From contig LNGK01000003.1 in assembly GCA_001510575.1 (NCBI GenBank), positions 3,115,732-3,179,731 on the forward strand: a stretch of 64,000 nt of DNA, read 5' to 3'. This stretch comes from Knoxdaviesia capensis. Its lineage: Eukaryota > Ascomycota > Sordariomycetes > Microascales > Gondwanamycetaceae. Position numbers and translations under genes: made by a program. The stretch's first letter is position 1. The number at the start of each line of letters is the position of its first letter. Below are positions 1 through 10,653 of this stretch, piece by piece. Under the pieces are notes generated by a model. It did not search any database. It worked only from the letters and a program-made list of their open reading frames with translations, and was not told where the DNA came from.

Positions 1-533
1 GGTCGGCTAGAGTGATGGATCCGTTGATGGGGACCAGTTTGGCTGTGGTGGAGACGACAACGTGGTTTGGTTAGATTGCGGGCTTGGTAGTCGTTGAAGC
101 GGAAGATCGGGACGAACCTAGACCGAAGTGGCTGATGAACTGGACGCTGAGGGTATCAAGACACTGGAGAGGGAACGGTGTTAGTCGGAGATTCTGTATC
201 TCCCACGATTGATAGGCAGATATATAAATCAAGACTGCGAAAAAAAGAATGAAAATAAAAAGGGAGCACGTTACGTACTCCCCAGGTCTGCCACCGGAGG
301 CTGTCTTTCGGCCCGCGGACAATGGCCTGCAGTTCGGCGGTCGCGGCGAGAAGCGCCTGGCGCCGGCCCTGCATCTCGGCCGGCAGATCGGGGAAGTCGG
401 GCGCATCGGTGACCGCGGATCCGGGAAGGGCGAGGTTCTTCGCGTTCATGTAGCTTTCGAGCTGCTCGGCGTCGGCCACGATGCGGCGTGCCAGCGCGAC
501 GATGCTCGGAGACTTGGGCGCAGGAGGAGGCAT
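1..533 (-). CDS. O-methyltransferase (sterigmatocystin 8-O-methyltransferase type), 5' part only
   Basis: This is the N-terminal part of a SAM-dependent O-methyltransferase of the kind found in fungal secondary metabolism; the catalytic domain lies beyond the left edge. Exons on the minus strand are 533-279, 163-118 and 42-1. The introns begin GTACGT and GTTCGT and end CAG and ACAG, and the frame stays open across both. The protein starts MPPPAPKSPSIVALARRI. It carries the family's N-terminal helical dimerisation pattern, including a GPKDSLRW block followed by DTLSVQFISHFGLAKLVP and NGSITLAD. Family assignment is from remembered sequence patterns, not a search. A TATATAT run and a TTAGGGTT motif lie 18-38 bases upstream of the ATG, which is unusually close, so a slightly different start cannot be excluded. 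The substrate is unknown. Confidence 0.7.
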
Positions 534-1483
534 GGTGAAGAGAAGAACGATTAGGGTTGGTGGATATATATGCAGTGAGATAGAGACCGCTCTAAGTGAG
601 AAAAGGTCTGCTGGTCATGAAGACAAGAATATAAATATATATATATACTCCTGTTAAGACGACACAAAACGGTGGACATGTCGGCTTATATCCCTGAGAT
701 ATACATGTCACCTTCGTATCTGGCCCTTGTAGCACCCTACGAGAGATTTCCATTCATGCACGGCGAACCCCTCAACCTAAGCTGGATTTGCCATTTTCTC
801 TCTCTGAAGCGAAGTGACAAGCTGCATGAACTGTATATGTGTACTATATATGTGTGACAAGACTAGCTGCTTAGGAAATCAGTGCCGAGGCTCTTCTAGA
901 GTACGAGAGCTAACCTGATACAGCAATTTATACTGAGGAGACGGGTTACACTCATGGGCTGGTGCTAGGAGAAGAACATGCAATACACGCACGACAGCAA
1001 AGCAACTTGAAGAACAGGAAGCTTCAGCTCGAGAAAAATATGCATGTGGAAGCCAGCCATATAGAGCAACTGGGCTGCCCTGGCTGGGGCACTTACAAGG
1101 GGGCTGACCGCTGTAACCTTTTAAGCGAATCCAGAACCATTGAACGGGAGATAGGGCGCGGACAAGTTCCGATCAGCACCTAGTTCCGCGATTTAACGAG
1201 AACAGAACAGGGGATCCCAGAGGCTCTGAACCACTTCGCTTATACGGTTTTGAACGCTGGAATTCATGTATGTTCTGTTTTCACCCAAACTTGTGAATCA
1301 CGACACGAGGCTTCTTGGGCTTGAAAGTTTGACCCAGGTGCTTGCTGCTGCTCACTGGTCAATCATTGGTGATTAGAGGTACCAATTAGGGTTTCGCTGA
1401 CTTCTATACTGCCTGTCCAAACCCTAAGATCCTACTATATAAAACCAGTCCGCTCCCTAGACTTTATTCGTAACCAACACCCG
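534..1483. other. intergenic, promoter-like region
   Basis: No convincing coding sequence was seen. It contains the upstream region of the O-methyltransferase (TTAGGGTT at 551-558, TATATAT at 564-571, a longer AT run near 632-646). At its right end is a promoter-like arrangement: TTAGGGTTT (1386-1394), its exact inverse AAACCCTAA (1419-1427) and TATATAAAA (1436-1444). Confidence 0.5.
1386..1444 (+). promoter_or_regulatory. inverted telobox pair plus TATA box
   Basis: TTAGGGTTT and AAACCCTAA form a perfect 9-base inverted repeat with a 24-base spacer. A TATATAAAA element starts 8 bases after the second arm, and an ATG follows 39 bases after the TATA box. TTAGGG-type sites are known targets of Myb/TRF-like factors in fungi; binding here is inferred. 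Confidence 0.4.
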
Positions 1484-1746
1484 ATGAAACTTCACCCATT
1501 ATTCAGGGTCCTTTCTAATGTTGGACGAATGCATCTGGCTGCCTCGCCTTTCAAAAACTTCGTTCATGTAGGACACTAACACCCATTCCTCCGACTTCGC
1601 GGGGGACAATCTAGCCGAAGAATACACACAATCTTATCCCGTACAACCCCTCAAGACGTTTGGCGTCCTTCAAGATCGGGGCGTGTTCATACCTCCCCAT
1701 CCCGCGTGAGTTTTTCACTGCGTCCGGGCCTACGGACTTCGGTTGA
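1484..1746 (+). CDS. possible small gene, unknown product (tentative)
   Basis: A short ORF begins with ATG just downstream of a TATA box and reads MKLHPLFRVLSNVGRMHLAA before stopping after 31 codons at 1577-1579. If a 47-base GTAGGA...CTAG intron (1568-1614, with an ACTAAC branch-like site) is removed, the frame stays open to a TGA at 1744-1746 and gives 71 residues. A different frame across 1590-1710 also looks protein-like and ends at a GTGAGT donor-like site, so the true structure is unresolved. No family was recognised. It could be non-coding RNA, a decayed gene or chance; the promoter context is the main support. Confidence 0.2.
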
Positions 1747-2435
1747 CGAATCTCTGGCCTGTCGGCCGGCATCCCAGATCAAAGCACTCCATGTAGCGGA
1801 ATGCAGCGAGTACGCGGGTGATATCTCGGGCAGGATCTGTGCCGGATCCTCTGGCGATCGGCGGGGGGTCGCTATGAGCCACTGATCGAGACCGCGGCTA
1901 AGTTTTTTCGTTCCGTTGTGTTTCCTCATACCAGCGCTCTCTCGTGAGCCACGGCCCACGAACAAACGAGTATCTCCGAAAAGCTTAACCTGCCATAGAG
2001 AAGCGATGCCCGTGGCCGAAGTTTGATATAGGGAGCGGCCTAGAGAGCTCCTCGGCGGCTTGTCAGACTATGCCTACCAGAACTTGCGCTTATGACTTCC
2101 AGGAAGTTCCCGACATTGGCTCTGTTGTTGGCGGCCGCGGTGAATGGCGGGGTTCCGGGAAAAGTCCACGGACGCTGAACAGTTGCGGGCCTCAGAGTGC
2201 CTGATTAGATGCTGGATACCTTCAGGACGGGCCAAGACCAACGCGGCCTGAAGATATGGGGCGTTCAAAGTATTGGGGCCATAGAAATGTTCACATCTAA
2301 CTGAACACGTTGAGCCTAACACTGGTAGATAGAGATATGAGAGAGTAGAGATAACAAATTACATTCACTGCCCACACCGGAGCCCCCATATCCGTCGTCC
2401 TCCGTGCTTCCCACTTCCCTGATGCCCTCCGACGC
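1747..2435. other. intergenic, nothing recognised
   Basis: Open frames here are short and mutually inconsistent. No family, repeat or RNA gene was recognised. This is the 3' flank of the LaeA-like gene. Confidence 0.4.
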
Positions 2436-3766
2436 TCACTCCGGCCGCTGGCCGCACACCACATGCATATCCATGTACATCCGGGCGGCGGTATCGCGGT
2501 ACCCCGCGGCCGAATCGACCAGAAACGCATCAATCTCGCCGGCAGACCAGCCCAGCCCGCGGGCCAGCGCGCCGAGCGACGCGGCCTGCACGCCCTCGAC
2601 CAGCGCGTGCTGCCACTGCAGGCCGGCGGTCTTGGCGGCGTGGTCGCGCGGCCACGGGCCGACCGGCAGGCGGAACACGCGCTCGCAGACGTTGACGAAA
2701 CCGTGGGCGCGCATCAGCGCCGCCAGCGTCCCCGCGGCGGCCACGTCGAGGTCGATGCCGAGGCGGCGCAGGCCGCGCGAGACGGTGGTCCAGTGCACGT
2801 GGGCCGGGTGGGCGGCCAGGGCGGCTCCGCCGCAGGAGGTGCGCGGCTTGAGGTGGACTTCCTGCGTCTCGAGCCAGCCGCCGGGTTGCAGGTGGCTGCG
2901 GGACCGAGAGCCACTGGTCAGTTACAGAGATCGGGTGAGGGGAAGGTGATAGATAGTGGCGGAGGATGGGAGGGGGAGTGGCACTTACGCAAGGCTCTGC
3001 TGGAGCAGGCGGCCCCAGTCCTTCACGGCCACGGCCATCTGGCGGCAGTGGATCATGTCGAAGTACTGGTGGGGTGGATACAGCCACTCGCTCTCGATGT
3101 CGTCGACCATGAAGCGGCAGTTGGGCGGCACCCAGCTGGGCTGGATGGGGCTGATGTCCACACCGAGGACCTCTGCATTGGGGAACCTGTCGGCCACTGT
3201 TCGATTTCGCGGTTAGCACACAGCATCCCGGACGAGAAGAAAAGGAAGAAAGGGAGGCTTGGGGAGTCTATCCCAGGGAGAGAAGGCGAGCCCCTACTGT
3301 CAATCGCCCAAAGGCCCGTGCCGGTGCCCAGATCCAGCACATGGTGCGGACTGTCCCCAATCGGCGCAAAGAAGAACGTTCCGCCCAACAGCGTGCGGAT
3401 CGCCGAGTCCTTGAGCATCTCAACGTCCTGCTCGTCAGCGTCGACGGGCACATGGTACTCGGCCGGCCCGTTTGCCGAGAACCGCCGGCCGTGCTCGTAC
3501 TGGAAGTGCGGCGTGGCCGAGTCGACCGACGTGGCCACGTCCGAGTACTGGCTGTGGGCATCGTCGTCGTCGTCGTAGTAGGCCAGCCCCTGGGTCGCAG
3601 TGTCATCGTCGTCATCGTCATACTCCCGCGGCATGTTCTGCGAACTGACGTCCGACGTGCTGAGGGCTTTGCCCTTCTCGTGGTGCCGGGTGGACGCGTG
3701 GGTGGACAGCCCGTCGGCGTGCTTGCGGCAGGGCCGGCAGGTCATGACGCAGGCGGCGCAGAGCAT
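2436..3766 (-). CDS. LaeA-like SAM-dependent methyltransferase
   Basis: Three exons (3766-3298, 3196-2989, 2895-2436) join in frame to 378 residues. The N-terminal ~120 residues are low-complexity with Asp-rich runs and a Cys-containing start (MLCAACVMTCRPC). The methyltransferase fold follows: motif I VLDLGTGTGLWAID at about residues 143-156 is split by intron 1, then the acidic strand EVLGVDISPIQPSWVPPNC, then MIHCRQM and the post-motif LQPGGWLETQE. Family members of this Methyltransf_23/LaeA class act as nuclear or cytosolic regulators or as small-molecule methylases; which applies here is not determinable. The upstream frame stays open for 51 codons to 3919, but the ATG at 3766 is the first convincing start. 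Donors are GTAGGG and GTAAGT. Confidence 0.75.
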
Positions 3767-6700
3767 GGCTTGTTTGAGGAGAGGGGGGGGCTCTCTGGAA
3801 GGTGAGTTATCCGTGCAGACAACCGGGCTGGGAGGTGATCCACGCAGGTGGCTCTTACGAAGAGATGAACTGAAGGAGTATCTGCTGCGCTGATACCGTC
3901 CACGGGTTGAAGAGAGCATTTTCCACCCTGGGGACGGACTGTGGCCGACTACTTATCTCCAGCGACCACGCGAGCCGCCCCGCGACCTCTGCCACCTTCA
4001 CACCCTCATATCCACTTCTCTCACACACACTCTCTCTGCGATGTGATAAGGAACTGCCCACCCCGTTGTCAGGATACCTACATACCATACCGCACCGTCC
4101 CGCGTCAAGCACATTGACTGAACAGCCAGCACAGGTATTTCCATCCACCCGTCCATCCATCTATCCACCCAGTCCACAAGCCGGGAGTTCCAAAAAGGAC
4201 GTGTGTGGGTGGGTTCCGGCCGTTCTTTTGGGTGTTTGCTTCCCCGGGACCTGGGTCTTACTCGTGGAAAATGCACCAGCAGCACCAGCAGCAGCATGAA
4301 AAAGCAGCAGTGAAAAGCGCCCGTGCCATGCATGCTGATGTGTCTGCCACACGCATTCTCAGGCATAAACTCATGTGAGGAATGTTTGCTTGCTCGTCCA
4401 GACTGGCCCATCTCCACTCTCTTTTGCTCTTTTCGGGGGGACCCGTCGTTGGAGCAAACTGACGATGCCGTGATTGGGAGAAGGGGAGGGGGTCTTCTTG
4501 TCGGTGATAACGCGCTGGATCACACAATCACACCCACCGGAGGTGCTTCCCTAGAGGGCGGCTATCACTTTATCAGAGGTTTTGCTGTCCTGTTGGCCCA
4601 GAGGTGTGGCATCTAGGTGGTATTTTCGATATTTTATACACAAACCCGTGATTCCTCGTTCTGTCAAATCACGGTCTCGGCCTTGTCGAGAGGGTTGCAT
4701 CACGTACCACTCTCCATTCCTTCGCCAGCTCAGACTCACTCACACTCAATGAGCCATTGTTCTGTTGCCGCCTTATCGCAGTGTTGGCTCAGCACGGACG
4801 GAAAGGGTGTGAGAAATATACCAGGAGAACGGATAGACTTCTCTATTGGCCCGTTGGGCTTGTTGACGTCCCGACATTTGGTTCTCTTCTCTTTTCGTTA
4901 TCTTTTATGCTGATACGAATAAGATATCGCCAGAGACACCAGCGGGAACATATTCAATGAGGTTGAAATATGCTCAGACAAACGGAGACGATCGCCATGC
5001 AGAATACCGGCTTGGCGGCGGTTGTGTCGAGAAAAAAAGAACTGGCAGAAAACCCACGCGAGAAATGTCTCCGTTCGGCTCTCACAGATGGAAGTGATCC
5101 TTCATGCAGAGGCACAGTTTTGTGAGACGTGAGATATCAGAATGAGAGGAAGCAAACGGAAGCCATCTTCAGAGCATGGGCCATGATTGGGTGCATATGC
5201 AGAAACATCCTTCGCGACGGCGGCGATACTGAAAAGGGAGATGAGATGAATTGCAGTCATGGCTCTGAGACACACACACTGCCGTACCGTACACCTGCAT
5301 GTGCCACAACACCATTTGGAGGAGCTTAAGAAGCACGCGTTGACACACATCTACACCACCATTTAGCAAATGCATTCATGTAAGCCCCAAATCGCTCCAC
5401 GCGACACATTTTCCACCGCCACCGCTCACAAGACAGACCGGTATCCGGATCCGACCCAAAACTCTGGCGTTGTTCCGCAGATTTCACTCACTCCTCTAAC
5501 CACACGGATGCAGACAACACTCTCTATTGGGCAGAGACACCTCTAGGCCCGGCGCATACCAGCTCCCACCCAGCCGTGGAGACTGCCCCGGCAAAGGCGC
5601 AAGGCGGAGCGGGAGTCTAGGCCGGAATGGATAAACAATCGGTGGTGCAAGGCGAAACGAACGGGCCGAAAGAGGGGACAAGGAAGTGGCGGCTTGGCTC
5701 CGGGGGATGTTGGAGCAGCCTCGGAGGAGGGGGGCTGGTGTTGATGTTTTGTATAAAAAAATCTTCTCATTTGAGTTTATCTACCTGAGCAATGTGGAGT
5801 ATAACGAACCTCCCGGACGCCCTGCCCTTCGGTTCCGGTTCGGTTGTGTCCGGCATCACAGTATCGGCCATTCGACACTGCCCGTCCAGGTTCAACGACG
5901 CATGCTCGGACAAGCGATTGTTTCACAGCGAGAGAAAGGCTTTTAGTGGCAGAAACACTGGGCCCCCATGCCGTGGAGCTGAAAAAAAAAGAGGTAAGAT
6001 GATCACAGCTACGGCCGGGATCAGGGTTGTTGTGGTAAATCACAGTGATCGGCCTAAATTTACGGGGAGATGCCGATGCTGGGAGCACAGAAAGGAACAG
6101 CCCTGAGTAAACAGCACGGACATGTACGAAGAGAACGAGAGCCGAATCCGGATGAGCAACTCCGTGGACTTCTGTACTGTTTATGTGTGTGCAGAGCTTC
6201 TTCGCCCGGAGAATCGAGGCACCAGAGCTGAGCCACTGCGAGGCAGACTCTCTCCCGTCCCGGATGCCAAAAGGTCGTGACCCCGAGGCAGGCTCTTCTT
6301 CGCTTTGGGCCGTGTTGGGCTTCAGTGATCGGCAAGCTGATCCGATTTCTTGGACGGACGGATGGGGAGACATGCAGATACGGTCATCTGGACGGCCAGC
6401 GAGGCTTCTTGGACTTGAACTCAGGAGAACCGAACGAGCTGCCGGTGGGATGTGTGTGTTCCAAAGCACCCTCATCTTGCTATATAGCCAGCCGAAACGA
6501 AATGGCCGTTCTGGTATCACACTCAAGCACAGGCTGCGTGCCCAACCAGCACGTTCTTGCAAACCAATCTCCATGCTGGTTTTGCTGCACAGCCAATACG
6601 CGGTTGAACAGAAAACCCCATCCACCTAGGGCTGGCCTGATATGGTGGGTTGCAGTGGGAAGACAAATTCTCGAGTCCCAATACAACACGCCCCCCAAGA

Positions 6701-6884
6701 CCTTGCAAAAGGTAAATTAAAACCAGCCTTATTTAGATGGTACTTTTTTACCGCCTTCCAGGATCCACTGAGTTGGCGAGGTCTTGGCTTGTCGCCCCGA
6801 ATATATGGAGCGTCGCTTCGGGCTATATTAGATCAAAGTTCTGTCAACCTTATTACATGTACCGTACTTACAGTACAGTATTAT
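3767..6884. other. long gene-poor region
   Basis: About 3 kb in which all open frames look like chance (Arg/Ser/Pro-rich, no family pattern). The left part is the upstream region of the LaeA-like gene. No transposon ends or long repeats were seen. Confidence 0.4.
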
Positions 6885-7639
6885 TGGTTCTCGGGGTGAT
6901 CACAAACCACTGCCTGTCGAAGCACCAGTTCAAGTGCCGCCCGGAGGGGGATGGTGTTTGCGGCCGCGTAGATGCCGCCCTGAGAGTCGCTGTACCAGCC
7001 CATGTAGAGTTTTGGTGAAACACACGGCCTCTTCGGTTGGGTCAAGCCGGACGTCGTCCACCGCATAGGAAGCATTGCTGACGGAACCCAGCTGCAAAGG
7101 TCAACTGGTGGGGATTGCTGGTCACGAAGCCGGGATCTCGCCTTGGGGGATTTTCCAATTGGCGAAGCTTGGCACGATGGGAGACTGGGCTAGACGTTCA
7201 CAGTCCCTGGAGTCAGCACAAGCCAGCCTGCTGCGCGATACGAGGGATAAAAATGAACAAAGTACCGTGCAGACACTGAAACTATCACCAATGAGGCAGT
7301 AGTACTGGTCCGAAGCAAGAATCCAGTCCAGATGTGTGCCCTCACACGCTGCGTGCCTTTGGCGTCCGTTGCGAACCACCCAGTGGCAGTGATGATCTGA
7401 CAGGCAAGCAGCGTGGCCCCGTATTGCACGCCGAATCCGGGCGGACTGCGTGAAAGGTCGACTCGGGGGAGCGAGAAGCGATCGTTCGCAGTCGAGTATC
7501 CCGCGTGTAGGAACGTGATGTTGTTTCGGGAGTTCAACTCCGTCAATGGAAGGAAGGGAGATGGCCAGCATGTCTGTTGAGGAAGCGCTCGGCCGCGGTG
7601 ATGAAGCTGTGATGGGATATGCAGAAGCCAAGTTGACAT
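6885..7639 (-). pseudogene. decayed HNH-endonuclease-like gene
   Basis: Pieces of a typical fungal HNH-nuclease-like protein lie in order on the minus strand but in shifting frames. From an ATG at 7639 the frame gives RNNITFLHAGY, then GVQYGATLLACQIIT and FATDAKGTQRV. A frame change near 7345 leads to LDWILASDQYYCLI. An apparently normal intron (about 7288-7191) leads to VPSFANWKIPQGEIPAS, which ends at TGA 7124-7122 where the family pattern has Trp. Further frame changes separate LDPTEEAV, WYSDSQGGIYAAANTIPLRA and NWCFDRQWFVITPR. So there are at least three frameshifts and one nonsense change, and the C-terminal end is missing. The family is recognised from remembered patterns of fungal proteins in this group. 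Confidence 0.6.
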
Positions 7640-7936
7640 AGGTGGAGAGAGAGAAAAAGAAGAAGACTACAGCAGAAGTCCTTCAGCATTGTATGACTAG
7701 TGGACGTTGATAAGAGGGAAGGAGCCATCGACCAGAACGCTCTGGGAGGGCCGGCCGCTCCTTCCCTCTTACAGTACCGACTTACATCAGCCATGACAAA
7801 ATGTCGGCCGCTATCCTATCGGAGGACCCGGGCACAATATTATCGGACGCCGATGTCTCCGGGGCCGGCATCCGGGGGCCTAATCTCTCACGACCAACTA
7901 CCAACTAACACAAAAAAACTTTTTTGCTTCTTAGAA

Positions 7937-8064
7937 GGGGGGGGGGGGGGGGGGNNNNNNNNNNNNNNNNNNNNNNNNNNNNNNNNNNNNNNNNNNNNNN
8001 NNNNNNNNNNNNNNNNNNNNNNNNNNNNNNNNNNNNNNNNNNNNNNNNNNNNNNNCCCCCCCCC
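7937..8064. other. assembly gap between poly-G and poly-C
   Basis: 101 N bases (7955-8055) are preceded by 18 G and followed by 9 C. The flanking homopolymers suggest an assembly break at low-complexity sequence. The true length of the missing DNA is unknown. Confidence 0.95.
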
Positions 8065-8980
8065 GGCCCTGAAAACAACGGCCTGACAAACGGAATTCCT
8101 GATCCTGCCATCGTTTGCTGTTTGTTTGCCGCATCCCTGCGTAAATCCTCTCCGTCCTCTCTCCCGCCAGAGTTGTCGTTTCAAGCAACCGGGGCAACAC
8201 CGGGCAACAGCTCGACAAGAAAACAACCCACACCCACACATCACATTACCACGGTTGGCTGATATATGTTCAAAATAACCACCGTTTTCTCCACCCGGGC
8301 CGGCCCCCCGCTCTGCAGATCAGAGAGTCTTCATGAGAGTGCTCAGCCACTGTAACGCAACTAGCCGTTTTCTGCTGAATGAGAAGAGCTCCACAGCGAG
8401 ATGCCCAGACAAACGACCTCTACAAAGCCACTCTCTTGGCTACGCTGGTGGTTCTCGTGTGTTTTTGTGTTTCTAACCGCCGTTGACAAACACAGAGACA
8501 CAAAGAAGCGAAAGCCTCGCTTGACGGGCTATCTTTCAACCATCACCTAATAGAATCTCGCATCCTTCTGCCCTAGACAGGGTTCTCTCGCTCAACTTAC
8601 GTTATACCTACAACAGCAGCCTCACAGAATGGTTGGTTCCATTCCGAGAAAGGGTGGTGGTTTTACTCTCTCTTCTCTGTCTGACCAGGCTTTCAGCTGC
8701 TTTGCACTTCCTTGACGCACGATGCCACCATCAGCCTCACAAGGCCGGGGGGAGTGAATGCAAAATACCACCCCTCCCCTTTTAGAGCACAACAACTTGA
8801 CTCCTCCAAATGACCACGTATAGTACAGCTACTGAAGGCCCTTGCTGCCATCCATCATTCTCCGGACTCACTAACATACGAGAAGTGCAGTATGCACAAA
8901 CATACAGTACACACTACCAAGGAGGATTCTCCAACAGCCATTACACAACCAACAGCTCATTGTGATACGCTACTCCCACC

Positions 8981-9055
8981 GTACAGTACTGCTTCTCTCC
9001 TCCTCTATGGACTGTACTGTATGTACGTACTGTACTGTACTCGTACATATGAAAA
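8981..9055. repeat. clustered GTAC/ACTGTAC palindromic motifs
   Basis: GTACAGTAC and repeats of ACTGTACTGTA with GTACGTAC lie within 75 bases, about 500 bases upstream of the GPI protein start. Similar GTACAGTAC strings occur near 6855-6880 and 24585-24615. Function is unknown. Confidence 0.4.
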
Positions 9056-9544
9056 TCACCCAGGTAGGGTATGTTGTACGTCGGAGTATCCTCACACCCC
9101 CCTCCCCAACGTGGAAGTTTCTGTGAACCGCGGGCACGCTTCTCATTTCCCTGAATTGAACGCCCCGGTAGCCTAATGTCTTGGCTAGAGAGGCAGAGTA
9201 AGCAGGAAGCCGCTGGCTGTTCCTCGAGCTGGTTCCTGGATGAAAAAGAAAGATGGGAAGCTAAACCTGGATGGGATTAGAAATACGGCTCTCTCTCTGA
9301 CTCTCAACTTGCCTCCAGTCCCAAGAATGGAGCGAGTATAAGTATGCCTTGCTCCTCCTCCTTGGTTGACTTGAAGTTCGGCTGTGGCTTGGTTTTGGCG
9401 TGTTGACTACATGTACTGGTAGACAAAGAAAAGAACACATTCCTCCTCTTCATCCTTCCTCTTCCTTTGTCCGTCTCTTCCACTCAACCCACAGGCCTGC
9501 TTCCTCTCCCCCCATCCCCCCCCAAAACCACACCCTAGCCGACC

Positions 9545-10653
9545 ATGCACTTCCCCACGTTGCTCGCACTCGCGGCCAGCGTCCTCGCCGCGCCGGCGCT
9601 CGCCACTCCCGCAGCCGCCGCCGCCGCCGACCTCGCCGGCCTGGTGATCGTCGGCCCGAGCGAGCGACTAACAGGCGAGGCGCGCCGCGCGGTCGACCCC
9701 AAGATCATCTTCGCGCGCGCGGCGAACTCGTGCTCCAACCTGGGCGCGTTCGCCTGTGCGAAGGGTGGCTGCTGCGACCAGGGCAAGACATGCTGCGGCA
9801 CGCGCTACTGCTGTATGGCCGGCACCGAGTGCTGCGACGATAGCGGGCAGGGCAGCTGTTCGCCAATCGGCGCCACGTGCTGCTCGGATGGCTCGTACTG
9901 CCCGTCGGGCACTACGTGTGCTATGAGCGCCGGCTTGATGGTCTGTGGTAAGTGCTCTTCTTTGTGGTTTGCTTTTGCATGCTGCCACTTCTACGGTGGA
10001 GACTGAAGGTGGTGGTGTACTGCGCAATGGCTTCTAACAAATGTCTTTTTGGTTGGTCGGTGTAGTTTCCGGAAGCCCCAGCAGCACGAGTTCGCCGCTG
10101 TTCCCGACTCCCTCCACTCCCACCGAGTCTTCCACCACCAAGCCAACCACCACGCCGGAGACCACCGCCTCCCCCACCCCGACCCCGACCCCGACTCCGG
10201 CCCCGACCCTGCAGATTCCGGGCTTCAGTCCCGAACCGTACACGTTTACCGTGCCCTGGTAAGTCCCCAAACCCCACTGGGTTGCCAGGTAGTACACATC
10301 CAAGCTAACCCATTGCCGATAGGAGCTACGAGTCGTTCTTCTGGCAGACCGTGACCACGGTGGTCAACGGTGCCACGTCGGTCTTACCGGTCCTGACCTC
10401 GACGCTCGTGGCCACCTGGGACGTCGTCACCGTCACCGCCGACAGCTCGGACGAGGCGTCGAGCCTGCTGAGCGCCGTGTCTGTCACCCTGGTCCAGGCC
10501 ACCCCCACCGAGGCCGTTGCCGCCATCACCCAGACTCCCGTTGTCGGCGGCGGCGGTGGTGGTGGCCCCAATGCTGCTTCGGCTCAGCCTGTCGGTATCC
10601 TTCTGGTGGCGGTTGCTGGTGCCATCACTGGTGTCATGGTGCTGCTACTGTAA
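9545..10653 (+). CDS. Cys-rich GPI-anchored surface protein
   Basis: Three exons (9545-9947, 10066-10258, 10323-10653) give 308 residues. The N-terminus (MHFPTLLALAASVLAAPALA) is a clear signal peptide. Residues ~60-135 hold a Cys-dense block with repeated CC pairs (GGCCDQG, TCCGTRYCC, ECCDD, TCCSDG), like the conserved Cys module of fungal GPI proteins. A Thr/Pro spacer of PT repeats (residues ~145-190) follows and should be O-glycosylated. The end is a small-residue stretch (GGGGPNAASA) followed by a hydrophobic tail closing in MVLLL, the usual GPI-attachment signal. Both introns start GTAAGT and end TAG. It should sit on the plasma membrane or in the cell wall. No enzymatic domain was recognised. 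Confidence 0.85.

Larger units (their letters stand above)
7640..9544. other. intergenic region with assembly gap
   Basis: No gene was recognised. It holds the N gap, then the promoter-side sequence of the Cys-rich GPI protein gene. Several GTAC/ACTGTAC-type short motifs cluster between 8820 and 9055. The last ~150 bases are CT-rich, as is usual just before a fungal start codon. Confidence 0.5.

Noticed and set aside
2463..3578. 371-codon plus-strand open frame
   Set aside because: It is antisense to the LaeA-like methyltransferase, which has motif I and a consistent three-exon structure.
5777..6625. 282-codon minus-strand open frame
   Set aside because: Ser/Arg/Pro-rich with no alternation of hydrophobic residues, no family pattern and no supporting splice signals. 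Most likely chance.
6885..7639. RIP-mutated transposon as an explanation for the broken frames
   Set aside because: The recognisable blocks match an HNH-nuclease-like cellular protein, not a transposase or reverse transcriptase, and the base composition is not AT-enriched as RIP would produce.
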